A stretch of DNA of 63,130 nucleotides from Chloroflexi bacterium AL-N1. Lineage in GTDB: Bacteria; Chloroflexota; Chloroflexia; Chloroflexales; Roseiflexaceae. The notes below the pieces were generated by a model. The model saw nothing but the letters and a program-made list of their open reading frames with translations. It did not search any database and was not told the DNA's origin. The stretch lies in contig WYDT01000041.1 of assembly GCA_013122435.1 (NCBI GenBank), forward strand, positions 1 through 63,130. Reading direction: 5' to 3'. Below are positions 8,843 to 18,595 of the stretch, in pieces. The first letter of the stretch is position 1. Each line of letters opens with the position of its first letter. A program made the translations under genes and the position numbers.

Positions 8843-10216
8843 CTAATACTTTGGACGCCATTCTTTGATACGTCCCTGAATCATAGCTTGTTCATTCCCC
8901 TGGATATCTACTATCCCGATATCAAGATCTGATAAACCGACCGCAATGTATGAACCACTGGGTGCAATGGCAAGAGCAGGGAAACTTGGTCCCTTATCGG
9001 GATAACGTGCGTGCACCTGTTCGTTCCCTTGTAGATCACTTAGAATGATTTCAACACCAAAGGTGAGACGCACAGTCATAATTACGAATTGTTGGCTATT
9101 GGGTAGCCAGCGTATGGCAATATCATCACGCTCTGAGTCAGTCGATAGATTACGAATGAATGTTCCATCAGCGTCATATAATGACCATTGACCTAGAGGT
9201 GCTTCTGCTCGTCCAGATTGTCCTATTATGAACCAAGATCCGTCAGGCGACCATTGAAACTCAGGTATATCGTGGAGAGGGTCTGCAAGTATTTGTACAT
9301 CGCCAGTTTCAACATCGAGGCGAATGGCCTGATGGGTGTATGTGTCTGGAGCAGGATTCAATTGACGATTGAGTAATAAGAATGCTCCATCGGGACTCCA
9401 ACTTATCGCATTCAGTGAGTAATAATCTGGTATCTGATCTACAATAAATTCACGACGATTGGTACCATCAATATTCATGATATACACCGAGTCTTGTTCA
9501 TCCTCAACAGAGCCTGTGACTGCTACACGGGTTCCATCAGGAGACCATGTGGCAGAGGTGTTGCTATCACTCAAGGTGATGAGTCTGGTATGTTGTCCTG
9601 TTGATGCATCTACGACGTACCAATCTGTTGCGTATAAGCTATGGATCAGTATTTGTGATGCTGTAGGTGACCAGCTGTGAGCGGATAATTCTACCTCAAA
9701 GTTCAATGGTTGTATCTGCCCAGTTTGCGTATCCAGGAGTGATGTGAGAATCATATCACTGCCAGGATCATGATTACACGTAATCGCAAGGTAGCGGCCA
9801 TCTACAGACCAGATACCACTTTGTTCAGCACTAAAGTTTTCCATATTGCAGATCTGCTCTGTGAGCCACGTTTGCTGCTTACCGGAGGCATCTGCCATCA
9901 TCAGGAAACGGTCGCGACGTGCATAGACAAGGGCATCATCAGTGAAACGGTTTAAGGCTTGTTGGAGTGGAACTTCGGGAGTAGCTGGTGATGCGAGTGT
10001 TGGTTGTTCGATAGGTGTCGGTAGTGTAGAGGGTGTTGCTGTTGGGGACAAACTATCAATAGACGTATCCGTTTGGGTAGGCTCAGGTGCCAAAGTAACC
10101 TGAGGAGACACTTGGGCAGTATCGTTTGTCTCAGGTATGGTTGTACAGCCTGTAAGGAAGGTGAGAAGGGTAAGAAGCAATAGTAGATAGGTGAATACTA
10201 ATGTTCTAAAGTGCAT
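8843..10216 (-). CDS. Lipoprotein with a TolB/PD40-type beta-propeller
   Basis: A 457-residue protein. Its signal peptide ends in a lipobox (FLTGC, Cys24), so it should be anchored to the outer face of the membrane. A Thr/Pro/Ser-rich linker (about 25-85) follows. The rest is a series of WD40-like PD40 blades marked by repeats such as SWSPDG, TWSPDGTRVAV and QWSPDGSWFII. TolB-type propellers outside Proteobacteria usually act in protein interaction or sensing; no partner is nearby. The gene is intact. Start ATG 10216 follows ggagaactgct. Confidence 0.8.
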   Translation of the reverse strand: MHFRTLVFTYLLLLLTLLTFLTGCTTIPETNDTAQVSPQVTLAPEPTQTDTSIDSLSPTATPSTLPTPIEQPTLASPATPEVPLQQALNRFTDDALVYARRDRFLMMADASGKQQTWLTEQICNMENFSAEQSGIWSVDGRYLAITCNHDPGSDMILTSLLDTQTGQIQPLNFEVELSAHSWSPTASQILIHSLYATDWYVVDASTGQHTRLITLSDSNTSATWSPDGTRVAVTGSVEDEQDSVYIMNIDGTNRREFIVDQIPDYYSLNAISWSPDGAFLLLNRQLNPAPDTYTHQAIRLDVETGDVQILADPLHDIPEFQWSPDGSWFIIGQSGRAEAPLGQWSLYDADGTFIRNLSTDSERDDIAIRWLPNSQQFVIMTVRLTFGVEIILSDLQGNEQVHARYPDKGPSFPALAIAPSGSYIAVGLSDLDIGIVDIQGNEQAMIQGRIKEWRPKY

Positions 10217-10557
10217 AGCAGTTCTCCATACTAGCAGGCTAAGCGGATCAGCCTACATATCTCAATACAAACTTCTCAAGAAAGCCATCTGAAAATGTTA
10301 TGTTTACAAGATTACGCGAAATAGCTCCTGTATAAAAGCATAATATACTGGTAGAATTCTGAAATTTTGATTATACCTATTTATAACTTGGGGTATTAAC
10401 AGTATCAAGGAATTGATGTTTGCTCCAACTTACTTTCCATTATGCTGATCAGCGTAGACAGCAAGTGCCGAGGATTCGATCTTTATGCAGAATCTCCGAC
10501 ACTTGTTAATCTATAACTCTAACTTACTTTTCTTAAAGATGTGCGATAAGAGTATGT
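10217..10557. other. Gene-free gap with an imperfect hairpin
   Basis: The 341 bases between the lipoprotein and the beta-lactamase pseudogene are AT-rich and hold no supported gene. An imperfect inverted repeat with 16-base arms spans 10462-10505 (caagtgccg.../...acacttg). It lies beyond the 3' end of the beta-lactamase gene and might be its terminator. Confidence 0.4.
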
Positions 10558-11745
10558 TTATGGAACATCTGTAAATAGAGCTGCCGTCTGCTCGTTGAGT
10601 GCAACTTGACGAAGGATATTGACAATCGCCTCTTGTAATTGCTCGCTGGCCTCATTCATTAAAATGACAGTGCCTATCTGTGTTTCTGGATTAAAAAACA
10701 TCATGGTCAGAGTTCCATAATCACCGCCGGTATGGGCAATTAACCCACTTTTGTACACCCAGAACAACGCTTGCTCATCATCATCTTTTGTAATATCGGG
10801 AAATTGTGGTTCAAGCATCTGGGTAACTGTTTCGGGTTGTAGGATTTGATGACCCTGCCATGTTCCGTCATTCATCACCATGGCCAGGAAATGCTCTATA
10901 TCATTCACGCTTGAGCGAAGTTGCCCATCTGTCCAGGTTGGGTACCCATAATGCTCCAGTGCTTCTTGCCCGTCGTAAGGTAGTGCGATAACATTTTGAT
11001 CAGGGAAATCGGCCAGGAACCAGCCCGTGTTGTTCATACCCAATGGTTCAAAAATACGCTCCTGGCTAAATTCATTTAAGGGCGTACCAGTGACGGCTTC
11101 CAGCAGATAACCAGATAATCCTGCCCCAACGTTACTGTACGCATACTGCTGACCTGGCTGCGTATCCGCAAAATTGTTCTGAGCATCGTACCACTTACCC
11201 TCAGATACCAGCTAGCCAGCTGTAAAATCCCCCAGAGCGATCTGCGAATCTCCAGGGGCATATGATGCATCATATACCTCTTCGTTGTCGACAATACCGG
11301 AGGTGTGGGTTACCAGATGGCGGGGTATTATGACTTCTCCTTCTACCTGTGGATTATTCACCTCAAAGGGCAGGAGCGTGTTGATATCATCATCAAGACC
11401 AAACTGACCTTCTTCGACAGCTTGCATGAGGGCTACGCTAGTCACTACCTTACTAATGGATGCAATCATAAAAGGGGTATCTGATGTGACTGGTTGTGAT
11501 TCTGCGACGTTAGCAAAGCCATATCCTTTACTTCACACAACATCATCATTGGCCACAATGCTCACCGCTGCGCCAGGCACCTCATGGGTGGCCACCTGGG
11601 ATGCAATAAACGTATCTAGCTGCTCTACTGTTTCAATAGAGACTTCAGATGATGCTGAAGAACGCTGCAATGCCAGTATTGTCATAATAACTATTCCACA
11701 AACCACCGCAACTAATACCAAAATTCTTGTCTTAGAGAGCGCCAT
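10558..11745 (-). pseudogene. Class C-type serine beta-lactamase/esterase with two in-frame nonsense codons
   Basis: One uninterrupted reading frame of 396 codons carries a membrane-anchored serine hydrolase. An N-terminal hydrophobic helix is followed by PGAAVSIV, the SxxK nucleophile motif SISK (IASISKVVTS), the YxN motif in YAYSNVG, LGMNNTGW, and HTG (IAHTGGDYG). These are the hallmarks of the beta-lactamase/PBP4-like (Pfam Beta-lactamase) family. The frame is broken by TGA at 11533-11535 (just before SKGYGFANVA) and TAG at 11212-11214 (before LVSEGKWYD). Frame is kept throughout, so these are base substitutions rather than indels. That makes real inactivation more likely than read error. 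Confidence 0.82.
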
Positions 11746-12131
11746 AAATCATACTCCTACGTGGTGATACGCCTACCACATTCTATGCAACAGAAAACAA
11801 TATGCTGACCCCGACGTAGGGCAATCAAAACACACGAGTATCTATGGCTTCACTCTTAGAATGAACTCCAGCATTACTTTGTGTATTGGTTGAATTCAAG
11901 ATGGTAAATTTACGCTTTTATGCATGCACCGAAACATCAGACGAAGACAAAATCGATTTAGTTGTATAGAAAGGTGACATATTGGCGATCAGTTTTTGGT
12001 TTGAACATAACTGGAGGAAGAGCCCTGTCGTATGGACAGGTTCAATCTGTGACCTGCTTCATGTAGCAGTGGGGCGATACCATGGTCTCAAGAAACTATA
12101 GTGTTTATGCTGATCAAGAAAGGTGAACAGT
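11746..12131. other. Gene-free gap upstream of the VOC gene
   Basis: No supported gene in these 386 bases. A short hairpin (ctgtc/gacag around 12026-12040) is present. The end holds the ribosome-binding site aaagg 5' of ATG 12132. Confidence 0.4.
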
Positions 12132-12791
12132 ATGCAGATACATAAACTTAGGCTAGCTACCAATTGCTCGTTAACAACGCTCGCAGATTTTTATACAACG
12201 CTCCTGGATAATATACCTGTCGAGCAGACGGACGCGCAACTTACACTTCAGGTCGGTAGTTCCCTATTGACCTTTGATTATGTGAGTACCGCCTTGGCAA
12301 TGAGGTATCATTTTGCCATCAACATTCCTGCAAACCAATTTGATGCAGCCAAAGAATGGATTGCAGACTATGCTCCCCTCATTCAGAGTGATAGTGGTGA
12401 GGATACGTTCCATTCAGAGAATTGGGATGCAGATATGCTGTATTTTTATGACCCTGCTGGTAACATTCTTGAATTGGTTGCACGCCATACCCTGGCCAAT
12501 ACAAGCAATGCTACCTTTAATTCTCGAAGTCTCTTAAGCATTAGTGAGATTGGGATTGCGAGCGATGATGTAGCAGCCCAGATTAGTGATATCCAGGCAC
12601 GTACAGGAGCAGCACTCTACCGCTGGTCAGGTAATGCAGCGTTTGCTCCTGTGGGCGATGAACAGGGATTATTTATCGTACTAGAGCGTGGGCGTATCTG
12701 GTTTCCTGATACAGGTGTTGCAGCAGAAAGCTTACCTGTTACAGCAGTCGTTGAAAACAATGGGCGAACTGTTACGTTGACATTCTTCTGA
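12132..12791 (+). CDS. VOC superfamily (glyoxalase/dioxygenase-fold) protein
   Basis: About 219 residues from ATG 12132. This start is preferred over GTG 12123 because aaagg is then correctly spaced. The first half is a vicinal-oxygen-chelate module: FYTTLLDNIP, LTFDY, and YFYDPAGNILELVAR, where the final Glu is the usual metal-ligand position. A second, weaker module follows (SLLSISEIGIASDDV). VOC enzymes include glyoxalases, dioxygenases and resistance proteins, and nothing here picks one. It is intact and stands alone. Confidence 0.75.
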   Translation: MQIHKLRLATNCSLTTLADFYTTLLDNIPVEQTDAQLTLQVGSSLLTFDYVSTALAMRYHFAINIPANQFDAAKEWIADYAPLIQSDSGEDTFHSENWDADMLYFYDPAGNILELVARHTLANTSNATFNSRSLLSISEIGIASDDVAAQISDIQARTGAALYRWSGNAAFAPVGDEQGLFIVLERGRIWFPDTGVAAESLPVTAVVENNGRTVTLTFF

Positions 12792-12855
12792 GTCGCATTG
12801 AAAGCGCTCTATCGTCCATCATGAGTGAGGTGGACAGATGTCTAGAGAAACACCC

Positions 12856-13623
12856 TTACCAATGCAACTCCCAGACCACAACTTCTGGTTTGTCACCACC
12901 AATAGCGGCCAGCTTTCCCTCTGGGTGGAAGGCTACCTCTTTAGCTCGTCCTACTGCTGGCCATGAGTAGGTTTGTATCTTTTGCCAATCTACAGGATTG
13001 TATATGTGCACTAGCCCATCGATTCACTTCGTCGAGCCGTGGCAATGGTCAGATAGCCAGAAGCCCGAATGATGCCCCGCTCACCAGACAATGGTGCTAT
13101 AGTTGTAGGCTAGACGACCAGTATTGGCATCCCACACACTCATCTCCCGATGACGTACGTCGCATATCCATTGAGCATCGGGTGACCAGAGCAGTTGGTG
13201 TCCAGACAAATGGTCTGGTTTCTCAAGAGTCCTGGTCAACTCGCCTGTGGCGATGTCCCAGATTTCGACGGTAGCATCGCCAGCTTTGGCCAGCCGTTGA
13301 CCATCTGGTGAGAGTGATAGGGTTATGTCTGTTTTCATATAATCCTATTGATGAATGATCTCTATGTGTCGAAACCGTGGTCCGCTGTAAAGCGTCACAC
13401 TATCTCGCGTCAGCACAACCAGACTTTCATCGGTGGTAACTGCCATACTTCAGGGTGGAGCGGAGAGTGAAGGATGCGTAATGGGCTTATTATCAGTGTG
13501 GAGATTCCACACATCTACATGTCCTTTCTTGGTAGCGATAAATCCTCCCATCGCCAATCGATGGTTGGTAGGGCTCAATGCAAGCACACTGGTTTGTTGT
13601 TTACGCTGATAAAGTGTTCGCAT
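12856..13623 (-). pseudogene. WD40-repeat protein, heavily degraded
   Basis: Starting at ATG 13623 the frame reads MRTLYQRKQQTSVLALSPTN and contains WD blades such as VDVWNLHTD, EIWDIATGEL, LLWSPDAQWI and SVWDANTGRL. It is broken by TGA at 13450-13452, TAG at 13345-13347 and TGA at 13081-13083. After that the protein continues in a second frame (SGERGIIRASGYLTIATA) and again in a third (VAFHPEGKLAAIGGDKPEVV, then WELHW) to a stop at 12856. At least two in-frame stops and two frameshifts cannot plausibly be read errors. The original would have been a small cytoplasmic beta-propeller of about 255 residues. Confidence 0.82.
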
Positions 13624-13832
13624 GATAACCTTCGCTAGCTATTGCCTGACCACTAAAGAGTATAGGCCAGATTATACCGCCGAGAGGGATTTAATCTCTT
13701 GGTGCCGCTATTTCAGCAAAATTGGCAGTGTCTGGCAGTACATTTCATTGATTTGGCACCCATCGAAAGGCTACAGTAAGGATATGACGACATATTGTTG
13801 TTGAGGTTTAGCATCAAAATGGAGATTAGATT

Positions 13833-14746
13833 ATGTCTGACAAAATGCTCAAAACAGCACTGTTATCAAATGCAGTCTTTTCAACACTTAGTGGTGTAAC
13901 CATGCTGTTCTTTAGTTCATTTGTAGCGAACCTGATTGGCATAGGTGCCCCACTACTCTATCAGATCATTGGGGTAGGACTTTTGGGATTTGCTGGCTAT
14001 GTGGCGTGGGTTGCCACAAGAGACTCTATCAACGCATATAGCGCTCTGCAGATGAGCTTGATGGATTTTTATGGGTACTAGGTACCATGCTGCTTATTCC
14101 ATTTGTATTTCCATCGTTAACCAGTTTGGGCCTATGTGTCTTAATCGGCGTTGCTGCGATTGTTGGGGCTTTGGGCTTCTATCAGCTCAAGGGCATTGGT
14201 GAGATGTATGCTGTCCCTGGCAAACCTGCTACACATCGTTTGTGTGTGGCTGTCGATACGCCGGAATCAGCCGACAAGATGTGGTCAATCGTGGCGGATC
14301 TGTCAACTATCCAAAATTATTCTCCCAATCTTACACAGGTCATTTTGCGAGAGAATGCCGTACCAGGTGTTGATGCAGTGCGTCAGTGCACCGATGCCAA
14401 AGGCAAAACCTGGGCTGAACATTGTGTACGCTATGACCATGAGGCGCGCATACTTGATATGGCGTTTCTGGCAGAAGAACCTGGCTTTCCGTACCCATTT
14501 CAAACCATGCAAGGTGGCTGGGAAGTGGTACCAAATAAAAACGGCTCAACGGTGCATATCTGGTTTGCAGTAACCCCCAAATATCGCTGGTTCCATTCAA
14601 TCATTCTCGCTCTCACAACCAGAGATTTGGCTCGCAGTTTTGGTGACACAGTAGCGCGAATGGCAGCAGCGGCTCGTGGCGAAACAGTGCCTGTCAAAGC
14701 TATTCCACCACAAAACGGTATCTCCTCCAAGTTGATCCCCTGCTAG
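13833..14746 (+). pseudogene. Membrane-anchored SRPBCC-family protein with a one-base deletion
   Basis: The first frame (13833-14081) encodes two hydrophobic helices (SNAVFSTLSGVTMLFFSSFV, then LLYQIIGVGLLGFAGYVAWV). The second frame continues with WVLGTMLLIPFVFP and then a soluble SRPBCC/polyketide-cyclase-like domain (VAVDTPESADKMWSIVADLS, WEVVPNKNGSTVHIWF). The frames join cleanly if the five-T run near 14066-14070 had six. This gives DFLWVLGTM and about 305 codons. SRPBCC domains bind hydrophobic ligands. One indel in a T run may be a sequencing error, so the gene may be functional. Confidence 0.68.
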
Positions 14747-14814
14747 TTTACATAATAGTCCATCAAGCGAGTGTGTGGTTGGTCGAACTACTCATTCCCT
14801 TGATATCCTCAACA

Positions 14815-15390
14815 TCAAGCGTTTCGATGTGCCCAGAACCAGTTGAGTATCTCAAGATGGCTGGGCACAATCGGCTTTTGGTCGACATATCCAGCACGAA
14901 TAGTATCTGGTGCCAGACATCGATACAATTGTCCTTCTCGTAACTGAGCGTTAGTAAGCTCATTGTCGACTAGATAGTAAAACAAGTAATGTTCTTTTAG
15001 TCCTTGATACGACCAGGCGCGCACGAATTTGTTCGTATCGTTCAGACAATCTCGCAGGGCTCGATAGAGAAACTCTTTTTGCGTAGCAGGAATAGTTAAG
15101 CCTGGCAACATCTAAAGTAGATGGAGTCTGGCTTCCCAGTAGCTAACATGGTTGAAAAGGTCCAGAAGATCCACGACCTATGTTGAAGCAAAAGACATGC
15201 CATTTTCCTGCAAACGCTTTAGTAACCATGTTGCTCCGGTCTGCAACTTAGCCTCATTTCGTTTGGCAATCTCACACAGTTCTCGGATCAGTGGTGGTTC
15301 AGGCGAGAGACATGTCACAAGCGCTTCAAGGACATGTGTGTGTTCCATCAAACGCAGCCATTTCTGTAAGAATATCCATACCATCCTCAA
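14815..15390 (-). pseudogene. Hypothetical helical (HEAT-like) protein with two in-frame amber codons
   Basis: A single frame of 192 codons reads through from 15390 to 14815 except for TAG at 15178-15180 (after NGMSFAST) and TAG at 15112-15114 (after ARLHLL, before MLPGLTIP). The protein is rich in amphipathic helices (LEALVTCLSPEPPLIRELCE, YRALRDCLNDTNKFVRAWSY) and resembles HEAT/adaptor-like proteins, without a firm family match. Since frame is preserved, substitution is the simplest cause; CAG to TAG would fit both sites. It ends next to the GNAT gene start region, with the same direction. Confidence 0.6.
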
Positions 15391-15393
15391 TAC

Positions 15394-15861
15394 TTAATCA
15401 ATCGCACCTCTATTATGTTCATCGTTGAGATTGAAATTGAACATAACGAACGGTTCGTCTGCTTCTACGCCACCTACGGAGGCATATGTACGTTTTGCGG
15501 CGATATTGGAAGGCTCTGTAGCTACCCATGCCTCAGTGCAGCCTAAAGACTTCCCGTGTGCACAGAGTGTTTGGATGAGTTCACGCCCAAGCCCTTGTTG
15601 TTGAAACGCAGATGCAACTCCTGCCTCGTTGATGAACAGCAACGGCTCTTGGTCTGGATGCACATAGTGAACGGCTGAGGCCATACCAACAATCACATCA
15701 TTCACAAATGCCAGAGCCAGGTGATGCCGCGGGTCGGCAAGAAACTCTGTAGCACGCTGTGTATTGATAGTATGATCAAAGATGTCGGTCTGAACAGCAC
15801 ATAAAGCGGCGAGATCATCAATGGTTGCAATTCGTACAGTCACATTTGTTTCTGCTATCAT
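15394..15861 (-). CDS. GNAT N-acetyltransferase, similar to aminoglycoside 3-N-acetyltransferase I
   Basis: About 155 residues from ATG 15861, which follows aggagaactt; an upstream in-frame ATG at 15876 would overlap that ribosome site. Motif A is ASAFQQQGLGRELIQTL and motif B YASVGGVEADEPFVMFNFNL. The layout (IATIDDLAAL start, strong acidic start of the second strand, MFNFNL end) is like AAC(3)-I-type enzymes, but resistance is only a guess. It is intact and 3 bases from the amber-broken gene downstream. Confidence 0.7.
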   Translation of the reverse strand: MIAETNVTVRIATIDDLAALCAVQTDIFDHTINTQRATEFLADPRHHLALAFVNDVIVGMASAVHYVHPDQEPLLFINEAGVASAFQQQGLGRELIQTLCAHGKSLGCTEAWVATEPSNIAAKRTYASVGGVEADEPFVMFNFNLNDEHNRGAID

Positions 15862-15892
15862 AAGTTCTCCTGCCATGATTCTTAGTGAGTAT

Positions 15893-15908
15893 TAGCTTCC
15901 GGAAGCTA
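15893..15908. repeat. 16-bp perfect palindrome
   Basis: tagcttccggaagcta is a perfect palindrome overlapping the stop of the RidA gene and lying between it and the GNAT gene. The inner 14 bp recur at 51539-51552. It might be an operator or a restriction-related site; see findings. Confidence 0.5.
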
Positions 15909-16304
15909 GTTGGTGCTGGCGATGCCCTCAATCTCAACCAGCGTTTCCGGCGAGGCAAGCGAAGCAACACCGATAGCGGTTGCAGCAGGACGAGACTCGC
16001 CTAAAAAGTCAACGAGAATTGGCGCAATTATATTTCGGTGCTCCCCCAGTTCACCACGAATATAGACACGGATCTGTAGCAATTGATCGATTGACGAACC
16101 TGCTGCCTCCAGAGCAATGCGAAGATTTTTAAGTGCCTTTCGCATTTGTCCCCCAACGGACGTTTCAGTGGTTTCGTATTGATTATTCCAATCTACCTGA
16201 CCAGACACGAACACAAGACCTGTGGTGGTTGCAATAACGGCCTGTGACATGCCAAATGCAGAAGCATCAAATAGCTCTTCAGGGTTAATGAGTTTTTTGC
16301 TCAC
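15906..16304 (-). CDS. Rid family (YjgF/YER057c/UK114) protein
   Basis: A 132-residue protein with the Rid fold: GLVFVSGQVDWN, a QMRKALKNLRIALEAAGSSIDQL helix region and the family-type ending SPETLVEIEGIA. RidA itself deaminates reactive enamines and imines using a conserved Arg. Here IRVYIRGE supplies an Arg at about the right place, but relatives of this subgroup vary, so activity is uncertain. The start is GTG 16304, since aggag lies 7 bases upstream. It is probably co-transcribed with the GNAT gene. Confidence 0.85.
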   Translation of the reverse strand: MSKKLINPEELFDASAFGMSQAVIATTTGLVFVSGQVDWNNQYETTETSVGGQMRKALKNLRIALEAAGSSIDQLLQIRVYIRGELGEHRNIIAPILVDFLGESRPAATAIGVASLASPETLVEIEGIASTN

Positions 16305-16436
16305 GCTGATTCTCCTGTCTGCTTGAAGTACATAATGATGGTTTCATTCTATTATAAGTGTACCATCATTGCCCTATCTGTTGGCGCCTGTTAATATCCC
16401 ATTACTGTTTTTGATATGGAGCGAAAAGGCGGAGGT

Positions 16437-17212
16437 ATGATGCCGCTTGCCACCGTTGACAATGTACTTGAGTTGATTGCCCATGCCTATAATGTACTCC
16501 AACCACTAACTGTGTTTCCTCTAAATTAGCGTAGTCAGAGCAATCAGAACGTGGGGATACGAACGTTATGTGGTGAGTTCATTTGTAAAATCTATGCCCC
16601 ATTCATTCGACAGCTTCGATTCAATATGAACACAAGTTACGGTCTTTCCTCCACAACGCTGGTCTTCCATTTGCTGTTCCATGCCCGATCCCCACGAGTG
16701 CTGGAAATTTGCTCCACGAAACACCTGGGCTGAGTCTCTCTCTGCCACCACGTTGCAGCACCGCTAGACACACCAGAAGCGGTTGAACAGTTTGGTGCTG
16801 TGTTGGCTCGATTACACAATGTTTTGATAGGTATCCGATGCGGGAACGTCCAGATCATTCTGTGTTGCAAACGCTCTTTATGTTTCTACCTGCCCATCGT
16901 GCGCCTGTATCCGTAACACCATCAGATGTGGGTCTGCCAAACAGCGCAGCTTATGCCAGAATCTTCGATTGGTGGCGCAATGAGGCCGCCCACCTTGCTC
17001 AGTTTGTGGTAGCATCCTGTAAAACCCTGCCACACGCTCTGTGCCATAATGATTGTACACCAGCCGATGTGTGGTGGTTGGGGCGAATCGATACGAACAC
17101 CGATCCACGCATTCTGGTCCGTGCAATAACCTTCCTGCGTTTGCACAGCAACTGGCTTGCGGTGCACGAACCGCAACTCATCGATCTGGTGGTGGTGGAG
17201 TTGGTGCAATGA
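16437..17212 (+). pseudogene. APH-like phosphotransferase (kinase-fold), degraded
   Basis: Pieces of one aminoglycoside-phosphotransferase/homoserine-kinase-II-like protein occur in successive frames: LATVDNVLELIAHAYNVLQP, then GEFICKIYAP, YEHKLRSFLHNAGLPFAVPC, LDTPEAVEQFGAVLARLHNV and finally DWWRNEAAHLAQFVV. The last frame includes CHNDCTPADVWWL, the Brenner-type catalytic block in which HGD has become HND. The frame is closed by TAG near 16527-16529 and shifts several times. A good ribosome site (ggaggt) still precedes ATG 16437/16440. The number of lesions points to a genuine pseudogene. Confidence 0.72.
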
Positions 17213-17340
17213 GCGACACATAATCGCTCCCAATGGTTGCGCAGCTTGTGAGAGGTTGTGTTACACTATCGAGCAATGTTTCCCCATCGCAACTGATGTT
17301 CCGGTCGTTGTGTGCTGAATATAGATGATGATGAAGTGGT

Positions 17341-17853
17341 ATGAATGTAATTATTGAAACTGCCCGATTGACGGTTCGCCCCTTCACGTTAGACGACGCT
17401 CCTTTTATTGTACGATTACTGAATGAACCATCTTTTATCGAGCATATTGCGGATATGGGTGTTCGTACGCTTGATGATGCCAGAAACTATTTACGTGACA
17501 GACCAATGGCAAGCTACACACAGCACGGCTTTGGTCTCTGGCGGGTTGGCTTAAAGGAATCTGACACACCAATAGGTATGGCTGGCCTGTTGAGTCGTGA
17601 AACCCTTGATAACATTGATCTTGGGTATGCGTTTCTATCTGCGTATTTTGGGAAGGGGTATGCCTTTGAAGTCACCTCTGCGATAATGACCTATGCGAGA
17701 GTGCAGCTTGGGTACAGGAAGGTTGTAGCCGTTGTTCATGCGAATAATGAGCCGTCCATACGATTGCTCCGCAAACTGGGATTCAATTACGAACGCATGG
17801 TTCGTTTAGCTGATGATCAGGAAGAGATACAGTTATTTGTCGCCGTTGGGTAA
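17341..17853 (+). CDS. GNAT acetyltransferase of the RimJ/RimL type
   Basis: A 170-residue protein with the RimJ/RimL (Acetyltransf_3) pattern: ETARLTVRPFTLDDAPFIVRLLN at the N-terminus, IDLGYAFLSAYFGKGYAFEV for the acetyl-CoA loop, and VVAVVHANNEPSIRLLRKLG near the C-terminus. Family members acetylate ribosomal or other amines; the target here is unknown. It is intact, although genes on both sides are decayed. Confidence 0.85.
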   Translation: MNVIIETARLTVRPFTLDDAPFIVRLLNEPSFIEHIADMGVRTLDDARNYLRDRPMASYTQHGFGLWRVGLKESDTPIGMAGLLSRETLDNIDLGYAFLSAYFGKGYAFEVTSAIMTYARVQLGYRKVVAVVHANNEPSIRLLRKLGFNYERMVRLADDQEEIQLFVAVG

Positions 17854-17912
17854 TTTCTTTTGGTGCACGTGTATCTGTTTAGGGTAAGAGGCGAAGGAAG
17901 CATACTATCACC

Positions 17913-18445
17913 ATCAATGATGGATAGATCAATTACGACCTTCATAGAATCGGAGCGCCGGTTTTGTTGATGCAAGGTACTGGTCTTTATGGTGATGGGT
18001 GGCTACCTCAGACAGAAAAGCTCTGTGACAGGTTCCTCTGTTTGTCATTCGACAATGGCGTCAGGTGGTCCAGTGATTTTCCGACACTGCCCTTAACCAT
18101 CGAGTCGATGACACAGGATGCTCCTGCGCTCATGGATGTGCTTGGGTAGGCGGTGGTGGATGTGGTTGGGCATTCGCTTGGCGCCCTTATCGCATGCAGA
18201 TGGCTGTATCAAATTGAGAACGTGTCACATCACTGGCGCTACGCTGTACCTCTGCGAATGGTTAGATCCTCGCTTGATTTCCACCTAAATTGCTGTTTGT
18301 CTTTGTACAGATCAGATCGGCACAAACTAATGTGCATTTTATTGCGTTTATCGATGCCGCGCATGGTCTCCCCATTCAGCATCCTGATCTTGTGAATGAC
18401 TATCTGGCAGCACACTGGCATTCAAGTGGTGGTAAAAATGTGTGA
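17913..18445 (+). pseudogene. Alpha/beta hydrolase, degraded
   Basis: The frame starting before APVLLMQGTGLYGDGWLPQ shows the oxyanion region and first strands of a small alpha/beta hydrolase. It has TAG at 18147-18149 exactly before the nucleophile elbow VVGHSLGALIAC (Ser in GHSLG). After that the sequence shifts frame near 18225. The C-terminal part reads VHFIAFIDAAHGLPIQHPD (with the catalytic His in AHG) to TGA 18443-18445. Another TAG lies in frame close to the 5' end. The gene would have coded for about 260 residues or fewer and is now non-functional. Confidence 0.68.
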
Positions 18446-18595
18446 TATAAATGTGACATCAGTGTTTAGACTGTTTCCAGGGGCTGTGTGTTCTCAGCGG
18501 AAGGAGTAGAGCTTCATCGTTGATCTGGCACCGAAACGTTCTCCACTTCTGTTCGTATTAAGATAAAGACGCCAAACAACATCATAGAGGGATTT

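Noticed and set aside
11212..15180. Reassignment of TAG or TGA as sense codons
   Set aside because: Intact genes in the same window end on TAG (acnA at 28397-28399) and TGA, and in-frame stops occur only in genes that are degraded or doubtful. Local decay is the simpler explanation.
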